Origin: Leptospira levettii
GTDB lineage: Bacteria; Spirochaetota; Leptospiria; Leptospirales; Leptospiraceae
Reading direction: 5' to 3'
DNA: 64,000 nucleotides
Assembly (NCBI RefSeq): GCF_002812085.1
Contig: NZ_NPDM01000001.1
Span: forward strand, 992,001-1,056,000
In this document: one piece after another, positions 26,433 to 36,348 of the stretch
Numbering within the stretch: position 1 is the first letter of the stretch
Layout: each line of letters starts with the position of its first letter
Translations under genes and position numbers: made by a program
The notes under the pieces: model-generated
What the model saw: only the letters and a program-made list of their open reading frames with translations
Database searches by the model: none
What the model was told of the DNA's origin: nothing

Positions 26433-27362
26433 TTATTCCTGAAAGTCAGTGAGTAAATTACTAGTTTTGTTGGTTAAATCAATGCGTATAATGGCCGTTC
26501 TACCTTCATCAATGTAGGTAAGATCATCAAAGGATAATTTTTTTGCCATAAAGATCCCACGACCGTGCGTTTTGAATGCATTTTTAGTCATCGCTTCAAT
26601 CGACAAATATCGTTTCCAATCAAATCCATTTCCTTGGTCACTGATACGAATTTCAATACGTTCTGAATTTCTTTCAAAGGTTACCTTTACAAATTTATCT
26701 TTGTACTCAGGTGTGTCTAATCGTCGAAAAATTTCTTCCATCAATTTATCATTATCATGAAGTTCCGATTTTTCCTGGTATGAAATTCCTAAATTTCCAT
26801 GTTCAATCGCATTGTTTAGAATTTCCATGATACCAGTTAACACTCGTTCAGGATCAGGACAAGCATTGGCAAGTAAAGGAGCGAGTTCATGTGATTCACG
26901 GATAGAGCGAATCCGAAATTCACCAGTGATCATATGACGAAGGGCACCCATTCCTTTGTGAAGGTCTTCTTTTGCCCTTTGTAATTTGATAAAATGTTCA
27001 ACTGCGGTTTGCACAATTCTAACAAGAAGTGCACGTGAATATGGCTTTGTTAAATAATAAAAAGCACCTGCATCAAGCCCTTCTGTCATATCAGTGATGG
27101 AACTCATAGCAGTTTGGAAAATGACAGGGATATCTCGGTATTTTTCTGATCGTTTAATTTTTTTTAGTAGTTCGATCCCGTCCATCTTTGGCATCAATCG
27201 ATCTAAAATTATGGCATGAAAAACCATCGAACCAGAGCTTAAAATTTGGAATGCCTCTTCTCCGTCTTTTGCTTTGACAACAGTGAATCCTTTATCTGAC
27301 AAAGACTCGTCAATGATCATCAAATTGATCATCTCATCATCAACAGCGAGTAAATTGATCAT
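26433..27362 (-). CDS. Response regulator with REC and anti-sigma-type HATPase domains
   Basis: A 309-residue protein with an N-terminal receiver domain (acceptor Asp54 in IILDRLMPKMDG; conserved Lys in LTKPYS). A coiled linker (about 125-165) leads to an RsbW/SpoIIAB-like ATPase domain with N box EILNNAIEHGNLG, G1 box DQGNGFDW and G2 box GRGIFMAKKL. Such output usually binds or phosphorylates a STAS-domain antagonist. Two STAS proteins are encoded in this window (49.7 and 58.6 kb), but no direct link is shown. Its start overlaps the upstream kinase gene by 4 bp, so the kinase is its likely phosphodonor. Confidence 0.88.
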   Translation of the reverse strand: MINLLAVDDEMINLMIIDESLSDKGFTVVKAKDGEEAFQILSSGSMVFHAIILDRLMPKMDGIELLKKIKRSEKYRDIPVIFQTAMSSITDMTEGLDAGAFYYLTKPYSRALLVRIVQTAVEHFIKLQRAKEDLHKGMGALRHMITGEFRIRSIRESHELAPLLANACPDPERVLTGIMEILNNAIEHGNLGISYQEKSELHDNDKLMEEIFRRLDTPEYKDKFVKVTFERNSERIEIRISDQGNGFDWKRYLSIEAMTKNAFKTHGRGIFMAKKLSFDDLTYIDEGRTAIIRIDLTNKTSNLLTDFQE

Positions 27363-28975
27363 CGAATTCCTTCACGGGAACTTGGTATTAACATTGTAAA
27401 AACTGCTCCCTTATCTTCATGATTTTCAGCATATAACAATCCATTGTGATCATTTACAATTTCTCTTGAGATCGACAACCCGAGCCCAGTTCCTTTTGTT
27501 CCAGCTTTTACTTGTTTGGATTGGATGAACTTTTCAAAAATTTTATCAAGGTCTTCGGAAGGAATTCCTGGACCGTAATCTCTGATTTGGATGCCAATTC
27601 CTTTCACATACGACTGAGATTTTCTTGGAATAAATTCTCTTTTTATCAAACTAATCTCAATATTAGTGTCATTTGGAATGAATTTTAATGCATTGGAGAT
27701 GATATTTCTGATCACTTGTTGGATCCGCTCATAATCAAAATCAGCTTCCCAACGTTCCTCATTATTTAGTAAAACAACTGTGATCCCTCTTTTTTCCAAA
27801 ATAGCACGCATTTCGTTGATCACAAATTTGGTAGTTTCTTTTAAACAATTACGTTCGAAAAGATATCGCATTTTACCTGATTCTAATTTGGCAATATCCA
27901 ATAAATTTTCGAGAAGAGCGAGTAACCGTTTCCCAGAGGAATCGATGATGTGAAAGTATTCCTTTATTTTTTCAGGAGGAACAGTGGCTGATTTTTCTGC
28001 ACCGAGTTCCGCATAACTTAAAATTGCATGAATAGGAGTTTTTAACTCATGCGAAATATTGGCAAGAAAGAGTGACTTCATATAGGAAGCTTCTTCTGCA
28101 ATATTTTTGGACATTTTTAAGTCCATAGTTTGTCTTTCGACTAATTCTTCTAAATGATTTCTGTACTGGTATAATTCTTCTTCCTGGAGTTTTCTTTGGC
28201 TGATGTCCCTTAGAATTCCCGTAAACATTTTTCCAGATTTTGTTTTAAATTCTCCTACCGAAAGTTCACATGGAAAAATTTCACCTGACTTTCGTTGTGC
28301 GAACACCTCTCGGCCTACACCTATGATATGAGTTTCCCCAGTTTCTTTATACCGCTTCAGATAATCATCATGTTTGACTTTGTATTCTGGAGGAATGATG
28401 ATTGTAACATTTTTTCCAATCACCTCCTCTTGTTTATAACCAAATGTGTTCTCCGCTGTTTTATTAAAAAACTGAATGATTCCTTCATCATTGATGATCA
28501 CAATGGAATCAGCCGCATTCTGTGCCATGGAAAGAAATCTTGATTCACTTTCTAAAAAAGCATTTTCTAATCGTTTACGTTCCGTAATGTCACGATGGTT
28601 GGACATGATATAACCATCATATAAAACCACAAACCTTACTTCCACATGACGAATATTAGGTTCTTCGCCATAAGAATATTCTTTCCAAAATACTAAACTT
28701 TTTTTGTCAGATAAGTAAGCGAGAGCTTCTGATGTAATTTCACGTAAATAAGGAGGAAGACCAACACTGATATGTTGTCCTAAAAGAGAATCTGGTTTGT
28801 CCCCTATGTTGACAAACCTTGAAGTTTTATAATCAACGATGATGCCATCACGATTGATTTTAAGCCAGAAGTCTGGGTTCGATCTGAGTAAATTTTCTAA
28901 TTCCCGGAGTACTTCTTCCTGAGGAAAGGCAGATGGATTTTGCCAAATACGTGATATAGGGGAATTAGATGGCAT
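27359..28975 (-). CDS. PAS-domain sensor histidine kinase
   Basis: A soluble kinase of about 538 residues. The first PAS-like domain lies near 20-125 and a second, FixL-like PAS near 140-260 (IIQFFNKTAENTFGY, EVIGKNVTIIIP). A coiled coil follows, then the dimerisation/phosphorylation domain with His in FLANISHELKTPIHAI, and the ATPase domain with RDYGPGIPSEDLDKIFEKF and GTGLGLSISREIV. No membrane helix is present, so the signal is intracellular. The start is ATG 28975. It overlaps the REC-HATPase gene by 4 bp. Confidence 0.9.
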   Translation of the reverse strand: MPSNSPISRIWQNPSAFPQEEVLRELENLLRSNPDFWLKINRDGIIVDYKTSRFVNIGDKPDSLLGQHISVGLPPYLREITSEALAYLSDKKSLVFWKEYSYGEEPNIRHVEVRFVVLYDGYIMSNHRDITERKRLENAFLESESRFLSMAQNAADSIVIINDEGIIQFFNKTAENTFGYKQEEVIGKNVTIIIPPEYKVKHDDYLKRYKETGETHIIGVGREVFAQRKSGEIFPCELSVGEFKTKSGKMFTGILRDISQRKLQEEELYQYRNHLEELVERQTMDLKMSKNIAEEASYMKSLFLANISHELKTPIHAILSYAELGAEKSATVPPEKIKEYFHIIDSSGKRLLALLENLLDIAKLESGKMRYLFERNCLKETTKFVINEMRAILEKRGITVVLLNNEERWEADFDYERIQQVIRNIISNALKFIPNDTNIEISLIKREFIPRKSQSYVKGIGIQIRDYGPGIPSEDLDKIFEKFIQSKQVKAGTKGTGLGLSISREIVNDHNGLLYAENHEDKGAVFTMLIPSSREGIR

Positions 28976-29075
28976 CAAGTACTGTCCTTGGAAGGAATAT
29001 AGGAAACATTGCTATTTTCGGAAAGAAATTGTAAGAAATCGCGGGGAAAAAAGAATCAACGTAAGGATTTTTCCC

Positions 29076-30149
29076 TTGTTTTACCACCACCTGATCAAAC
29101 CCATTCTCTTCCATTTAGACCCTGAATCAGCGCACCATCTAGTCGCTACTTTTCTTTCTTTATCCAAAAAAATCCCGTTTTTCCATAAAACTCTAAGCCT
29201 TCTTTTCCAATACAACTCCAAACGTTTGGAACAAACCATCCAAGGGATCCGTTTTCCAAATCCAGTTGGTCTTGCAGCGGGATTTGATAAAACAACAGAA
29301 CTTTTCCCAACCATGATCCACATGGGATTTGGATTTATAGAAGTGGGAACCATCACTGCAAAAGCACAACCAGGTAATGAACAACCAAGATTATTCCGTT
29401 TCCCGAACGTAAAAGCTCTTGTAAACAGAATGGGTTTTAACAACCCAGGGGCTGACAATGCGGAGATCCAATTAAAAAAACAATCCAAAATGGGAGTAAG
29501 AGGGATCAACGCTGGAAAATCGAAAGTCACTGCTTTAGAAGATGCTGTCAGTGATTATGTTTACACTTTTAAAAAATTACTACCTTACGGAGATTATGCG
29601 GTAATCAACATCAGTTCACCAAATACTCCAGGATTACGTAGCCTACAATCCAAACAAAGTTTAATAGATCTAATTGTTGGGATCCAAAAAGAATTTTCAA
29701 ATTCATTCCCTATTCCATTGTATTTAAAATTTGCTCCAGATCTCTCCGAAGAAGAACTTATCGAAAATCTCAATGTTTGTTTGGAATACAAAATAAGTGG
29801 TGTAATCCTTACCAATACCACTCTCGATAAACAGAGTTTAGGTGAAGCAAATCCTCCCGAAGGTGGTTTATCAGGTGGCCCCTTATTCCAAAAATCACTT
29901 CGATTTGTTTCTCTTGCGTACCAAACTCTAAAAGGGAAAATTCCCATCATCGGTGTGGGAGGGATTGATTCAGGAGAAAAAGCCTTACAGATGATAGAAG
30001 CAGGTGCCAATCTCATCCAAATTTATACTGGTTATATATACGAAGGTCCTTTTTTACCGTATCAAATTTGTGCCTATTTGGATAAGGTAGTGAAAGAACG
30101 TGGATACAATTCCATTGACCAACTGGTTGGTTCAGGAAAACCAAAATGA
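29076..30149 (+). CDS. pyrD: Dihydroorotate dehydrogenase (quinone), class 2
   Basis: A 357-residue flavoenzyme of de novo pyrimidine synthesis, oxidising dihydroorotate to orotate with membrane quinone. FMN- and substrate-site motifs include GFDKTTELFP, NRMGFNNPG, ISSPNTPGLRSLQ and VGGIDSGEKALQMIEAGA. Ser as the catalytic base in SSPNTPGLR and the N-terminal amphipathic helix segment (residues 1-45) mark the membrane-associated class 2. The start is TTG at 29076, with an AAGGA site 9 bp upstream. It overlaps the next gene by 4 bp. Confidence 0.94.
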   Translation: MFYHHLIKPILFHLDPESAHHLVATFLSLSKKIPFFHKTLSLLFQYNSKRLEQTIQGIRFPNPVGLAAGFDKTTELFPTMIHMGFGFIEVGTITAKAQPGNEQPRLFRFPNVKALVNRMGFNNPGADNAEIQLKKQSKMGVRGINAGKSKVTALEDAVSDYVYTFKKLLPYGDYAVINISSPNTPGLRSLQSKQSLIDLIVGIQKEFSNSFPIPLYLKFAPDLSEEELIENLNVCLEYKISGVILTNTTLDKQSLGEANPPEGGLSGGPLFQKSLRFVSLAYQTLKGKIPIIGVGGIDSGEKALQMIEAGANLIQIYTGYIYEGPFLPYQICAYLDKVVKERGYNSIDQLVGSGKPK

Positions 30150-31345
30150 ACACAACAAAATCTAACAATCCCATCTGTACTCATTTCGGAACCTGTGGTG
30201 GATGTAATTTCCTCGACATCGACTACACAAAAGAACTTCGAAAAAAAGAACAAAACATCAAAGAACTCTTTAAAGCATACCGCCATGTGGAATTCAAAAC
30301 CATAGTTCCAAGTCCTTCACCAGAATACTACCGCCACAAAATCCAGTTGCCATTTGGCCGACGTAATGTCGGAAACAAAACATTGCTCACACTCGGACTT
30401 TTCAACCGGGAAGCAACATTTGTTCTAGACCAAACAGAATGCCAAATCCAAGACCCTGGTTTAACAGAAGTGGCACTCGCCGTCAAACAATGGGCTAGGC
30501 GAGAAGGATTATTACCATACAATGAAAAATCCAAACGAGGTATGATGAAGTACCTTGTTGCAAGGAAGTCTTTTTCCACTGGGGAAATCATTCTAGGCAT
30601 TGTTACTGCCAAGGAAGACTTACCTCACGCTAAGGATGCATCAAAAAGACTTCACACTGCTATCCAAAATCGAATTGGAAAATCGGGTAAATTTGGAAAA
30701 CTAGTGGGTATCATTCATAATATCAATACCAAACACACAACGATGGCACTTGGTCGCGAGGAACATCTGTTATGGGGTAGACCTTATATTCACGAACATT
30801 TTGGAAAACACAAATTCCGTGTAGGTCTTTCAACCTTTTTACAAGTAAATCCAATCCAAACTCCGAGTTTATACAATTTAGTATTGGATGAAATTGAAAA
30901 AGACTCACGTGTCATTGATGCTTATTCGGGGATAGGAACCATTTCCTTTTGGATTGCAGGCCAATGTAAAGAAGTTCTTGGCATAGAAGAAAATCCAAAT
31001 TCACATCGAACTGCTTTGGAATCGGTGAAGTTCAACAAAGTGCATAATGTTAGGTTTCGTAAAGGGAGAGTGGCAGAAGTATTACCTTCCCTATATGGAA
31101 AAAACTATGATACCATTGTAATCGATCCACCGAGAACTGGCCTTGGTCCAGAAGTCGCAGAGACCATTCTCGGTATGGGATTTAATAAAATTGTCTATGT
31201 ATCCTGTGATCCCATGAGCCTCAGAGAAGATACAAACCTATTAGCGAGACAATATTTTTTAAACTCCTTACAACCGGTGGATATGTTCCCAAGGACAGAT
31301 CATGTAGAAACAGTTGCAGTTTTTCGAAATAAAAATCTCAAATAA
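30146..31345 (+). CDS. RlmD/TrmA-family RNA (uracil-5-)-methyltransferase
   Basis: A 399-residue SAM-dependent methyltransferase. Iron-sulfur cysteines appear as Cys11, Cys17 and Cys20 (CTHFGTCGGC), plus a later Cys in QTECQIQDP. SAM and catalytic motifs are VIDAYSGIGTISFWI, VIDPPRTGLG and the nucleophile Cys in VYVSCDPMSLRED. These fit the 23S rRNA m5U enzymes (RlmD, RlmCD), though tRNA as target is not excluded. The TRAM domain common at the N-terminus appears to be missing. It is translationally coupled to pyrD and ends 8 bp inside the convergent GMC gene. Confidence 0.88.
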   Translation: MNTTKSNNPICTHFGTCGGCNFLDIDYTKELRKKEQNIKELFKAYRHVEFKTIVPSPSPEYYRHKIQLPFGRRNVGNKTLLTLGLFNREATFVLDQTECQIQDPGLTEVALAVKQWARREGLLPYNEKSKRGMMKYLVARKSFSTGEIILGIVTAKEDLPHAKDASKRLHTAIQNRIGKSGKFGKLVGIIHNINTKHTTMALGREEHLLWGRPYIHEHFGKHKFRVGLSTFLQVNPIQTPSLYNLVLDEIEKDSRVIDAYSGIGTISFWIAGQCKEVLGIEENPNSHRTALESVKFNKVHNVRFRKGRVAEVLPSLYGKNYDTIVIDPPRTGLGPEVAETILGMGFNKIVYVSCDPMSLREDTNLLARQYFLNSLQPVDMFPRTDHVETVAVFRNKNLK

Positions 31346-32894
31346 CTTCCGTTATGAACTCTGACGCTTTTTTACTAAACGCCATAATGGTAAAACTTGG
31401 ATCCACACTGACTCCTGTTGGAAATACAGAAGAGTCAGCTACAAACAAATTCTGAAATCCATGTACTTGGTGTTTGGAATTGACCACGGAATTTTCAATC
31501 GACTTTCCCATCCGACAACCCCCAGCAGGGTGAGGAGCCGCCATTGGAAACTCTGCTGGCCTCCAAGCCAAGGCATCAATTTCTTCTTTTTTAGGTAACT
31601 TTGTGTATTTCCTTAATTTCATTCCAGCAAGGAAGACCTCTTTGGCACCTGCTTCAAAATTCAATTTCATCTGTTTATATGTTAAGTCGCTAAATATCTG
31701 TTTGGTGATTTTTCCAAATGGATAGTTTACTTTAGTTTTTCCAAAAAAATCCACGTCTATGGATCCAAGTTCCCCATCCACATCATCAATCCATCCTATG
31801 GTTCCACCCAAATACTCTAGTTGTTTCATATAACGGAAGTGGTCTTTACCAAAACTTGGTAGTAATGCGGCAAGGGTACCTGGTTGTAATTGGTTTGGCA
31901 TGAGCATATACCCACCTTCCTTGTAAGAGCCGTTTTGGAATTTTGCCAAACGAAAACCTTCCACTCCATAAGCAGCAGGGATATTCCGCCATTGGACAAT
32001 TGGTTCTTCATAAAGTGCATTCACCATCGGAGAAGGGTTGATGGCCAAAAATTTTCCAAGGGCAGGAAGTCTTTTTTTGAGACCATTCTTCAGTAAAAAT
32101 TTGCTACTTCCAAAACCGCCAGCCGATAAACAAACAGCTTTTGCTTGGAACCGGAGTTTGGTTTGGGTTTGCCTCAAAGTACGTCTATCGATCACCACAG
32201 CAACAAGACCCTTCACTTGGTTTCCCACAATGTCCAATCGTTCAGCACGTAAATCAGTATACACATCGGTTCCAAGTCGAACTGCACTGGGAATATGAGT
32301 GATGAGTTGGGATTGTTTTGCTCCGAACATACAACCTTGCATACAATGGCCAGATTTTTGGCAATTTTTCCTCGCTTGTGGGACATGATGCCCCTCCCAA
32401 CCTAATCGTTGTGATGCGTTTCGGAACAATCGATTCATGGGATTAAAATATTCTTCTGTTGCTGGTGTAACATGTAAGTCAGATTCTAAGTCCAACCAAT
32501 ATGGATTTAGGTCTTCGGGGAGGTGGTATTCAATTCCATATTTACGATTCCATAAAAGAAGGCGATCTTCGGGGGTACGGTAACTATCTGCCCAATAATG
32601 TACGGAAGCTCCACCTAAATTATTACCATATACCAAATTGATCCCACCATCACTTGTGGTGTGAAAATTCCTTTCTGCAGAAACTTTTCCTGCCATATTC
32701 AATTCATGATTATCAAAGGTTCCCGTATGATAATTTCCACCTTGTTCGAGAAGGGCCACTTTGATCCCTCGTTTCGAAAGTTCGTAGGCCATTGTAGCAC
32801 CACCACAACCTGAACCAATCACTACCACATCCACCTGGATGACTTCCCCTGGTTGGTAACTTTTATAATCTCGATACATCCCTGATTTTTTCAT
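31338..32894 (-). CDS. Second GMC-family FAD dehydrogenase with predicted [3Fe-4S] motif
   Basis: A 518-residue paralogue of the GMC enzyme at 18.4 kb. The FAD motif is VVIGSGCGGATMAYEL, and the C-terminal active-site segments are HPAGGCRMG and GVSVDPSFTIMA, with His retained and Asn replaced by Asp at the second site. Cys178, Cys184 and Cys188 have the same C-x5-C-x3-C spacing. There is no signal peptide. The small-subunit gene lies 8 bp upstream, so the pair forms a unit that is probably exported together. The substrate is unknown and may be released by the nitrilase encoded first in the operon. Confidence 0.86.
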   Translation of the reverse strand: MKKSGMYRDYKSYQPGEVIQVDVVVIGSGCGGATMAYELSKRGIKVALLEQGGNYHTGTFDNHELNMAGKVSAERNFHTTSDGGINLVYGNNLGGASVHYWADSYRTPEDRLLLWNRKYGIEYHLPEDLNPYWLDLESDLHVTPATEEYFNPMNRLFRNASQRLGWEGHHVPQARKNCQKSGHCMQGCMFGAKQSQLITHIPSAVRLGTDVYTDLRAERLDIVGNQVKGLVAVVIDRRTLRQTQTKLRFQAKAVCLSAGGFGSSKFLLKNGLKKRLPALGKFLAINPSPMVNALYEEPIVQWRNIPAAYGVEGFRLAKFQNGSYKEGGYMLMPNQLQPGTLAALLPSFGKDHFRYMKQLEYLGGTIGWIDDVDGELGSIDVDFFGKTKVNYPFGKITKQIFSDLTYKQMKLNFEAGAKEVFLAGMKLRKYTKLPKKEEIDALAWRPAEFPMAAPHPAGGCRMGKSIENSVVNSKHQVHGFQNLFVADSSVFPTGVSVDPSFTIMAFSKKASEFITEVI

Positions 32895-32902
32895 TTTTTA
32901 CC

Positions 32903-33424
32903 TTAGTTTCCTTTGAGTAAATTTTGGTAATGAAGTCTTGCCTCACTCCATTTCTCAGGTGGATTCGCAAACGGACCTGGGTAAGAGATCAATTCCCAAG
33001 TAGACTTATGACCATAGTACACGAGACAAACTAAAAGTTTTAAATTCCCAACAACTGCACGAACTGTATCCGAATCTGTCTCTGCCCAAATTTCCAATAA
33101 CCGAATTCGTTCTTCTGGTTCCAAGTTCGAAAAACAACGAAATCTTCCGTAAAAAAAAGGAAGGTATTCCAAGACTAAAACTGCAGAGTGAAAGTCTTCT
33201 TGGATTTCATCGGAAACAAAATACAACTCTTCATCTAATCTTCGCATAACACTTGCTTCTTCTAAATTCGGCATTCCAGTTTCGCCAATTGGTAAAACAA
33301 CCTCGGCAAAACTTGTGACAGTTTTGGTTTCAGATTCGCTAAAATAAAATATTTTGATTCTGGATTTGATACCTGCACAAAACAAAAGCAATGTGAGAAA
33401 TGTTTTTCTAGAGATAGAATACAT
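32903..33424 (-). CDS. Small subunit partner of the second GMC dehydrogenase
   Basis: A 173-residue protein related to the subunit at 19.9 kb: both end with a Trp...Tyr-Pro-Gly-Pro block (here WELISYPGPFANPP). The N-terminus SRKTFLTLLLFCAGI looks like a Tat signal in which the second Arg is Lys. That is rarely accepted by the Tat system, so export may be weak or use Sec. It overlaps the nitrilase gene by 17 bp and precedes the GMC gene by 8 bp. Likely a chaperone/gamma subunit. Confidence 0.72.
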   Translation of the reverse strand: MYSISRKTFLTLLLFCAGIKSRIKIFYFSESETKTVTSFAEVVLPIGETGMPNLEEASVMRRLDEELYFVSDEIQEDFHSAVLVLEYLPFFYGRFRCFSNLEPEERIRLLEIWAETDSDTVRAVVGNLKLLVCLVYYGHKSTWELISYPGPFANPPEKWSEARLHYQNLLKGN

Positions 33425-34556
33425 ACAGCCTACCTTGGTTTTTTTCTTCTTTGACCAAATTGTTCACTGGTTTTCCCATCTTTTGGAAAAATGCATCACC
33501 ACCAGCGGTCATATCCCAAATTTCACCTCGAAAGAATACATTGATTCCAAGTTTTACATTGGGAACTTTTAGCCGACCTAACATTGCATATTTTTTCCAT
33601 GCAGTTTTTTCTGTGATGGAACCTATATCTTTTGTTATTACATCTTTTGGATTCGCATAACCATTGTATCCATTCCATTTTGTCTGCCATGCATCCCTTG
33701 GAGCAACAAACGAAGGAACTACTAAAATATCTGCTTCTGAGTTTTCTAATTCTTTATACACTTCGGGAAACCAAGAATCAGCACAAATCATCGTATATAA
33801 TTTTCCAATAGGAGTTCGGTATGTTGGATTTTGATCCAATGTTCCTTCGGCTAAAAATTGTTTTTCTTCTTCGATGGGAAAGAGTTTACGCACAATTTGT
33901 TCATCCACTCTTCCGTCAGGGTGAAAATAAAAACTCACATTCTCCAAAGGACCATCGGTAGGAGTGATTTTTCCTTCTACTACTTTAGGATGAGGTAATA
34001 CAATGGAACCTGCAACAATCCCCACTCGGTATTCCAATGCCAAACGTGAAAAAATCCTTTGGTAACGATCGGCCATTTGCCATGCTTTCATCCGAAAGAG
34101 AGTTTCCTTTAAGTGGTCATTCGAAAAAGAATTGCTAAAGAGATAATGCCATAAGAAGGAACCAAGATTTTGTTTCACTAACTCTTCCATCGCATCAGCA
34201 ATGGTAACCTTACCAAAAATGGATTTGTCTTCTGCTGTGACAACGAGCCAAGTACCGAGGTATTCTGGTAATACGAAAATAGATCTGTCCACATAGATGG
34301 TTTCGTTTTCTTTTGCTTTTTGAAAGTATTCCTTCAAACTCGAATAAAAACTCTCTTCCGTAGCATAACTGTATTTGTTTAAGTAAGGTTCCAAACCAAT
34401 GACAGTTCCACGTTTGCCTTTGCCTTCTATTTGCATGAAAATTTTTGGTTTGGGAAGGGCATCGGAAAGAACACTCGGTTCCACTTGCTGTTTTTTACAT
34501 TGGATGTTGGAAAATCCAATGGACAGAAAAAGAGTCAAAGAGACAAAAAAACGCAT
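33408..34556 (-). CDS. Lipoprotein of the nitrilase (carbon-nitrogen hydrolase) family
   Basis: A 382-residue protein with a lipoprotein signal ending SNIQC (Cys at about residue 20). The nitrilase triad appears to be present: Glu in FVLPEYLGTWL, Lys in the region after FYFHPDGRV (VRKLFP), and Cys in YTMICADSWFPEVYKEL. Members hydrolyse nitriles or amides or transfer acyl groups; nearly all are cytoplasmic, so a lipid-anchored form is unusual. It is the first gene of an operon with the small subunit and GMC dehydrogenase, suggesting that a periplasmic amide or nitrile is cleaved and the product oxidised. The substrate is unknown. Confidence 0.8.
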   Translation of the reverse strand: MRFFVSLTLFLSIGFSNIQCKKQQVEPSVLSDALPKPKIFMQIEGKGKRGTVIGLEPYLNKYSYATEESFYSSLKEYFQKAKENETIYVDRSIFVLPEYLGTWLVVTAEDKSIFGKVTIADAMEELVKQNLGSFLWHYLFSNSFSNDHLKETLFRMKAWQMADRYQRIFSRLALEYRVGIVAGSIVLPHPKVVEGKITPTDGPLENVSFYFHPDGRVDEQIVRKLFPIEEEKQFLAEGTLDQNPTYRTPIGKLYTMICADSWFPEVYKELENSEADILVVPSFVAPRDAWQTKWNGYNGYANPKDVITKDIGSITEKTAWKKYAMLGRLKVPNVKLGINVFFRGEIWDMTAGGDAFFQKMGKPVNNLVKEEKNQGRLYVFYL

Positions 34557-34637
34557 CCACCAAATCTACACTAGTATTTCGATTCAGACAATATTTAATT
34601 GTGTTCTTGGTTTTTTCTTTTATTTTGACCTTATTCT

Positions 34638-35846
34638 ATGAAAGAGAAACCTGCTCCCAAAAAAATCGTTCTCGCTTACTCAGGTGGACTCGACACCTCA
34701 GTCATCCTTGCTTGGTTGAAAGATACCTATGGTTGTGAAGTCATCGCCTTTTGTGCCGATGTTGGCCAAAAGGAAGAACTCACTGGCCTTGAAGAAAAAG
34801 GTAAAAACACCGGAGCATCCAAGGTATACATCCAAGACTTAAGATTGGAATTTGCACGTGACTTTATTTTCCCAGCCATTCGTGGGAATGCCATTTATGA
34901 AATGCGATACTTACTTGGAACTTCTCTCGCACGTCCTCTCATCGCAAATGCAATGGCAGAAGTTGCTAAAAAAGAAGGAGCTGATGCTTTTTCACACGGT
35001 GCAACTGGAAAAGGGAATGACCAAGTACGTTTTGAACTTACATTCAAAGCTCTTTCGCCTAACTTACAAATCATTGCTCCTTGGAGAACATGGAATTTTG
35101 GTGGCCGAGCAGACCTGATTGAATATGCAAAGAAAAAAGGGATTCCTGTTCCTGTAACAGCCGCTAAACCATACAGTATGGATAGAAATCTTATGCACCT
35201 TTCCTTTGAAGGTGGGATTTTAGAAGATCCATTCAATGAACCAAAAGAAGATATGTTTATCCTGACTGTTTCGCCAGAAAAAGCTCCGGACAAACCAACG
35301 TATTTGGAATTGGATTTTGAAAATGGAGATTGTGTTGCGATCGATGGAAAAAAAATGAATCCTCTCGAAGTGATGGAAACCTTAAACGAATTAGGTGGAA
35401 AAAATGGAGTGGGTCGTGTGGACATTGTCGAAAACAGACTCGTTGGAATCAAATCTCGAGGAGTATATGAAACACCAGGTGGTACCATCCTCCACATTGC
35501 TCACCGTGATTTAGAATCCATCACACTAGACCGAGACACACAACATAAAAAAGACGAACTTTCCCAAGAATTTGCTAGATACATTTACAATGGTCAATGG
35601 TATTCTAACCAGATGAATGCTCTCCGTGCCTATATGGATTATACACAAAAGTATGTGAATGGAACTGTTCGAATCAAATTGTACAAAGGAAATTGTACAG
35701 TTGTCGGAAGAAAATCCAACAAATCCTTGTACAACGCTGGCCTTTCTACGTTTGAAAAGGAAGAACTCTACAACCAATATGATGCAGAAGGATTCATCAA
35801 TTTGTATGGCTTACCAATGAAAGAATGGGCAAGGGTGAACCACTAA
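34638..35846 (+). CDS. argG: Argininosuccinate synthase
   Basis: A 402-residue cytoplasmic enzyme joining citrulline and aspartate with ATP in arginine synthesis. The PP-loop ATP site is [20 protein letters not shown] (residues 12-31). Further conserved segments are [14 protein letters not shown] and [11 protein letters not shown], the latter close to the family consensus. Length and motif order are standard. It is divergent from the nitrilase operon and followed 1 bp later by coaD. Confidence 0.96.
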   Translation: MKEKPAPKKIVLAYSGGLDTSVILAWLKDTYGCEVIAFCADVGQKEELTGLEEKGKNTGASKVYIQDLRLEFARDFIFPAIRGNAIYEMRYLLGTSLARPLIANAMAEVAKKEGADAFSHGATGKGNDQVRFELTFKALSPNLQIIAPWRTWNFGGRADLIEYAKKKGIPVPVTAAKPYSMDRNLMHLSFEGGILEDPFNEPKEDMFILTVSPEKAPDKPTYLELDFENGDCVAIDGKKMNPLEVMETLNELGGKNGVGRVDIVENRLVGIKSRGVYETPGGTILHIAHRDLESITLDRDTQHKKDELSQEFARYIYNGQWYSNQMNALRAYMDYTQKYVNGTVRIKLYKGNCTVVGRKSNKSLYNAGLSTFEKEELYNQYDAEGFINLYGLPMKEWARVNH

Positions 35847-35847
35847 G

Positions 35848-36330
35848 ATGAAAAATATCGCCGTATACCCCGGTTCGTTTGATCCATTTACCAATGGACA
35901 TTTAGACATTATACGGCGTGCTCATCCTCTTTTTGAAGAGATCATCATCGCTGTTGCCATCAATTCTAAAAAAACATCTTTATTCTCACCAGAAGAACGA
36001 GTAGAGATGATTGGAAAGGTTTTCCATGGTTGGGACAAAATCAAAATTGATTCCTTTGAAGGACTCACTGTAGATTATTGTAAGGAAAAAAATTCTAGGG
36101 TCATCCTACGTGGCCTTCGAGCTGTCACAGATTTTGATTATGAATATGCAATTTCACTCATGAATAAAAAATTAGCCCCAGAAATTGAAACTTATTTCCT
36201 AATGGCTGACAATGAGTACTCTTTTGTGTCGTCTACAATCGTCAAAGAAGTAGCAAGACACGGCAGAGCAGTATCGAACCAAGTTCCTGATGTTGTTGGC
36301 GAAGCACTTGTGAAAAAATTCTCCGTTTGA
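35848..36330 (+). CDS. coaD: Phosphopantetheine adenylyltransferase
   Basis: A 160-residue enzyme of coenzyme A synthesis, transferring AMP from ATP to 4'-phosphopantetheine. The nucleotidyltransferase motifs are [16 protein letters not shown] (residues 6-21, with the NGH version of the HxGH site) and the C-terminal [27 protein letters not shown] is the substrate loop. Length is normal. It follows argG by 1 bp. Confidence 0.96.
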   Translation: MKNIAVYPGSFDPFTNGHLDIIRRAHPLFEEIIIAVAINSKKTSLFSPEERVEMIGKVFHGWDKIKIDSFEGLTVDYCKEKNSRVILRGLRAVTDFDYEYAISLMNKKLAPEIETYFLMADNEYSFVSSTIVKEVARHGRAVSNQVPDVVGEALVKKFSV

Positions 36331-36348
36331 TCGGAACCTTGAGGGTCT

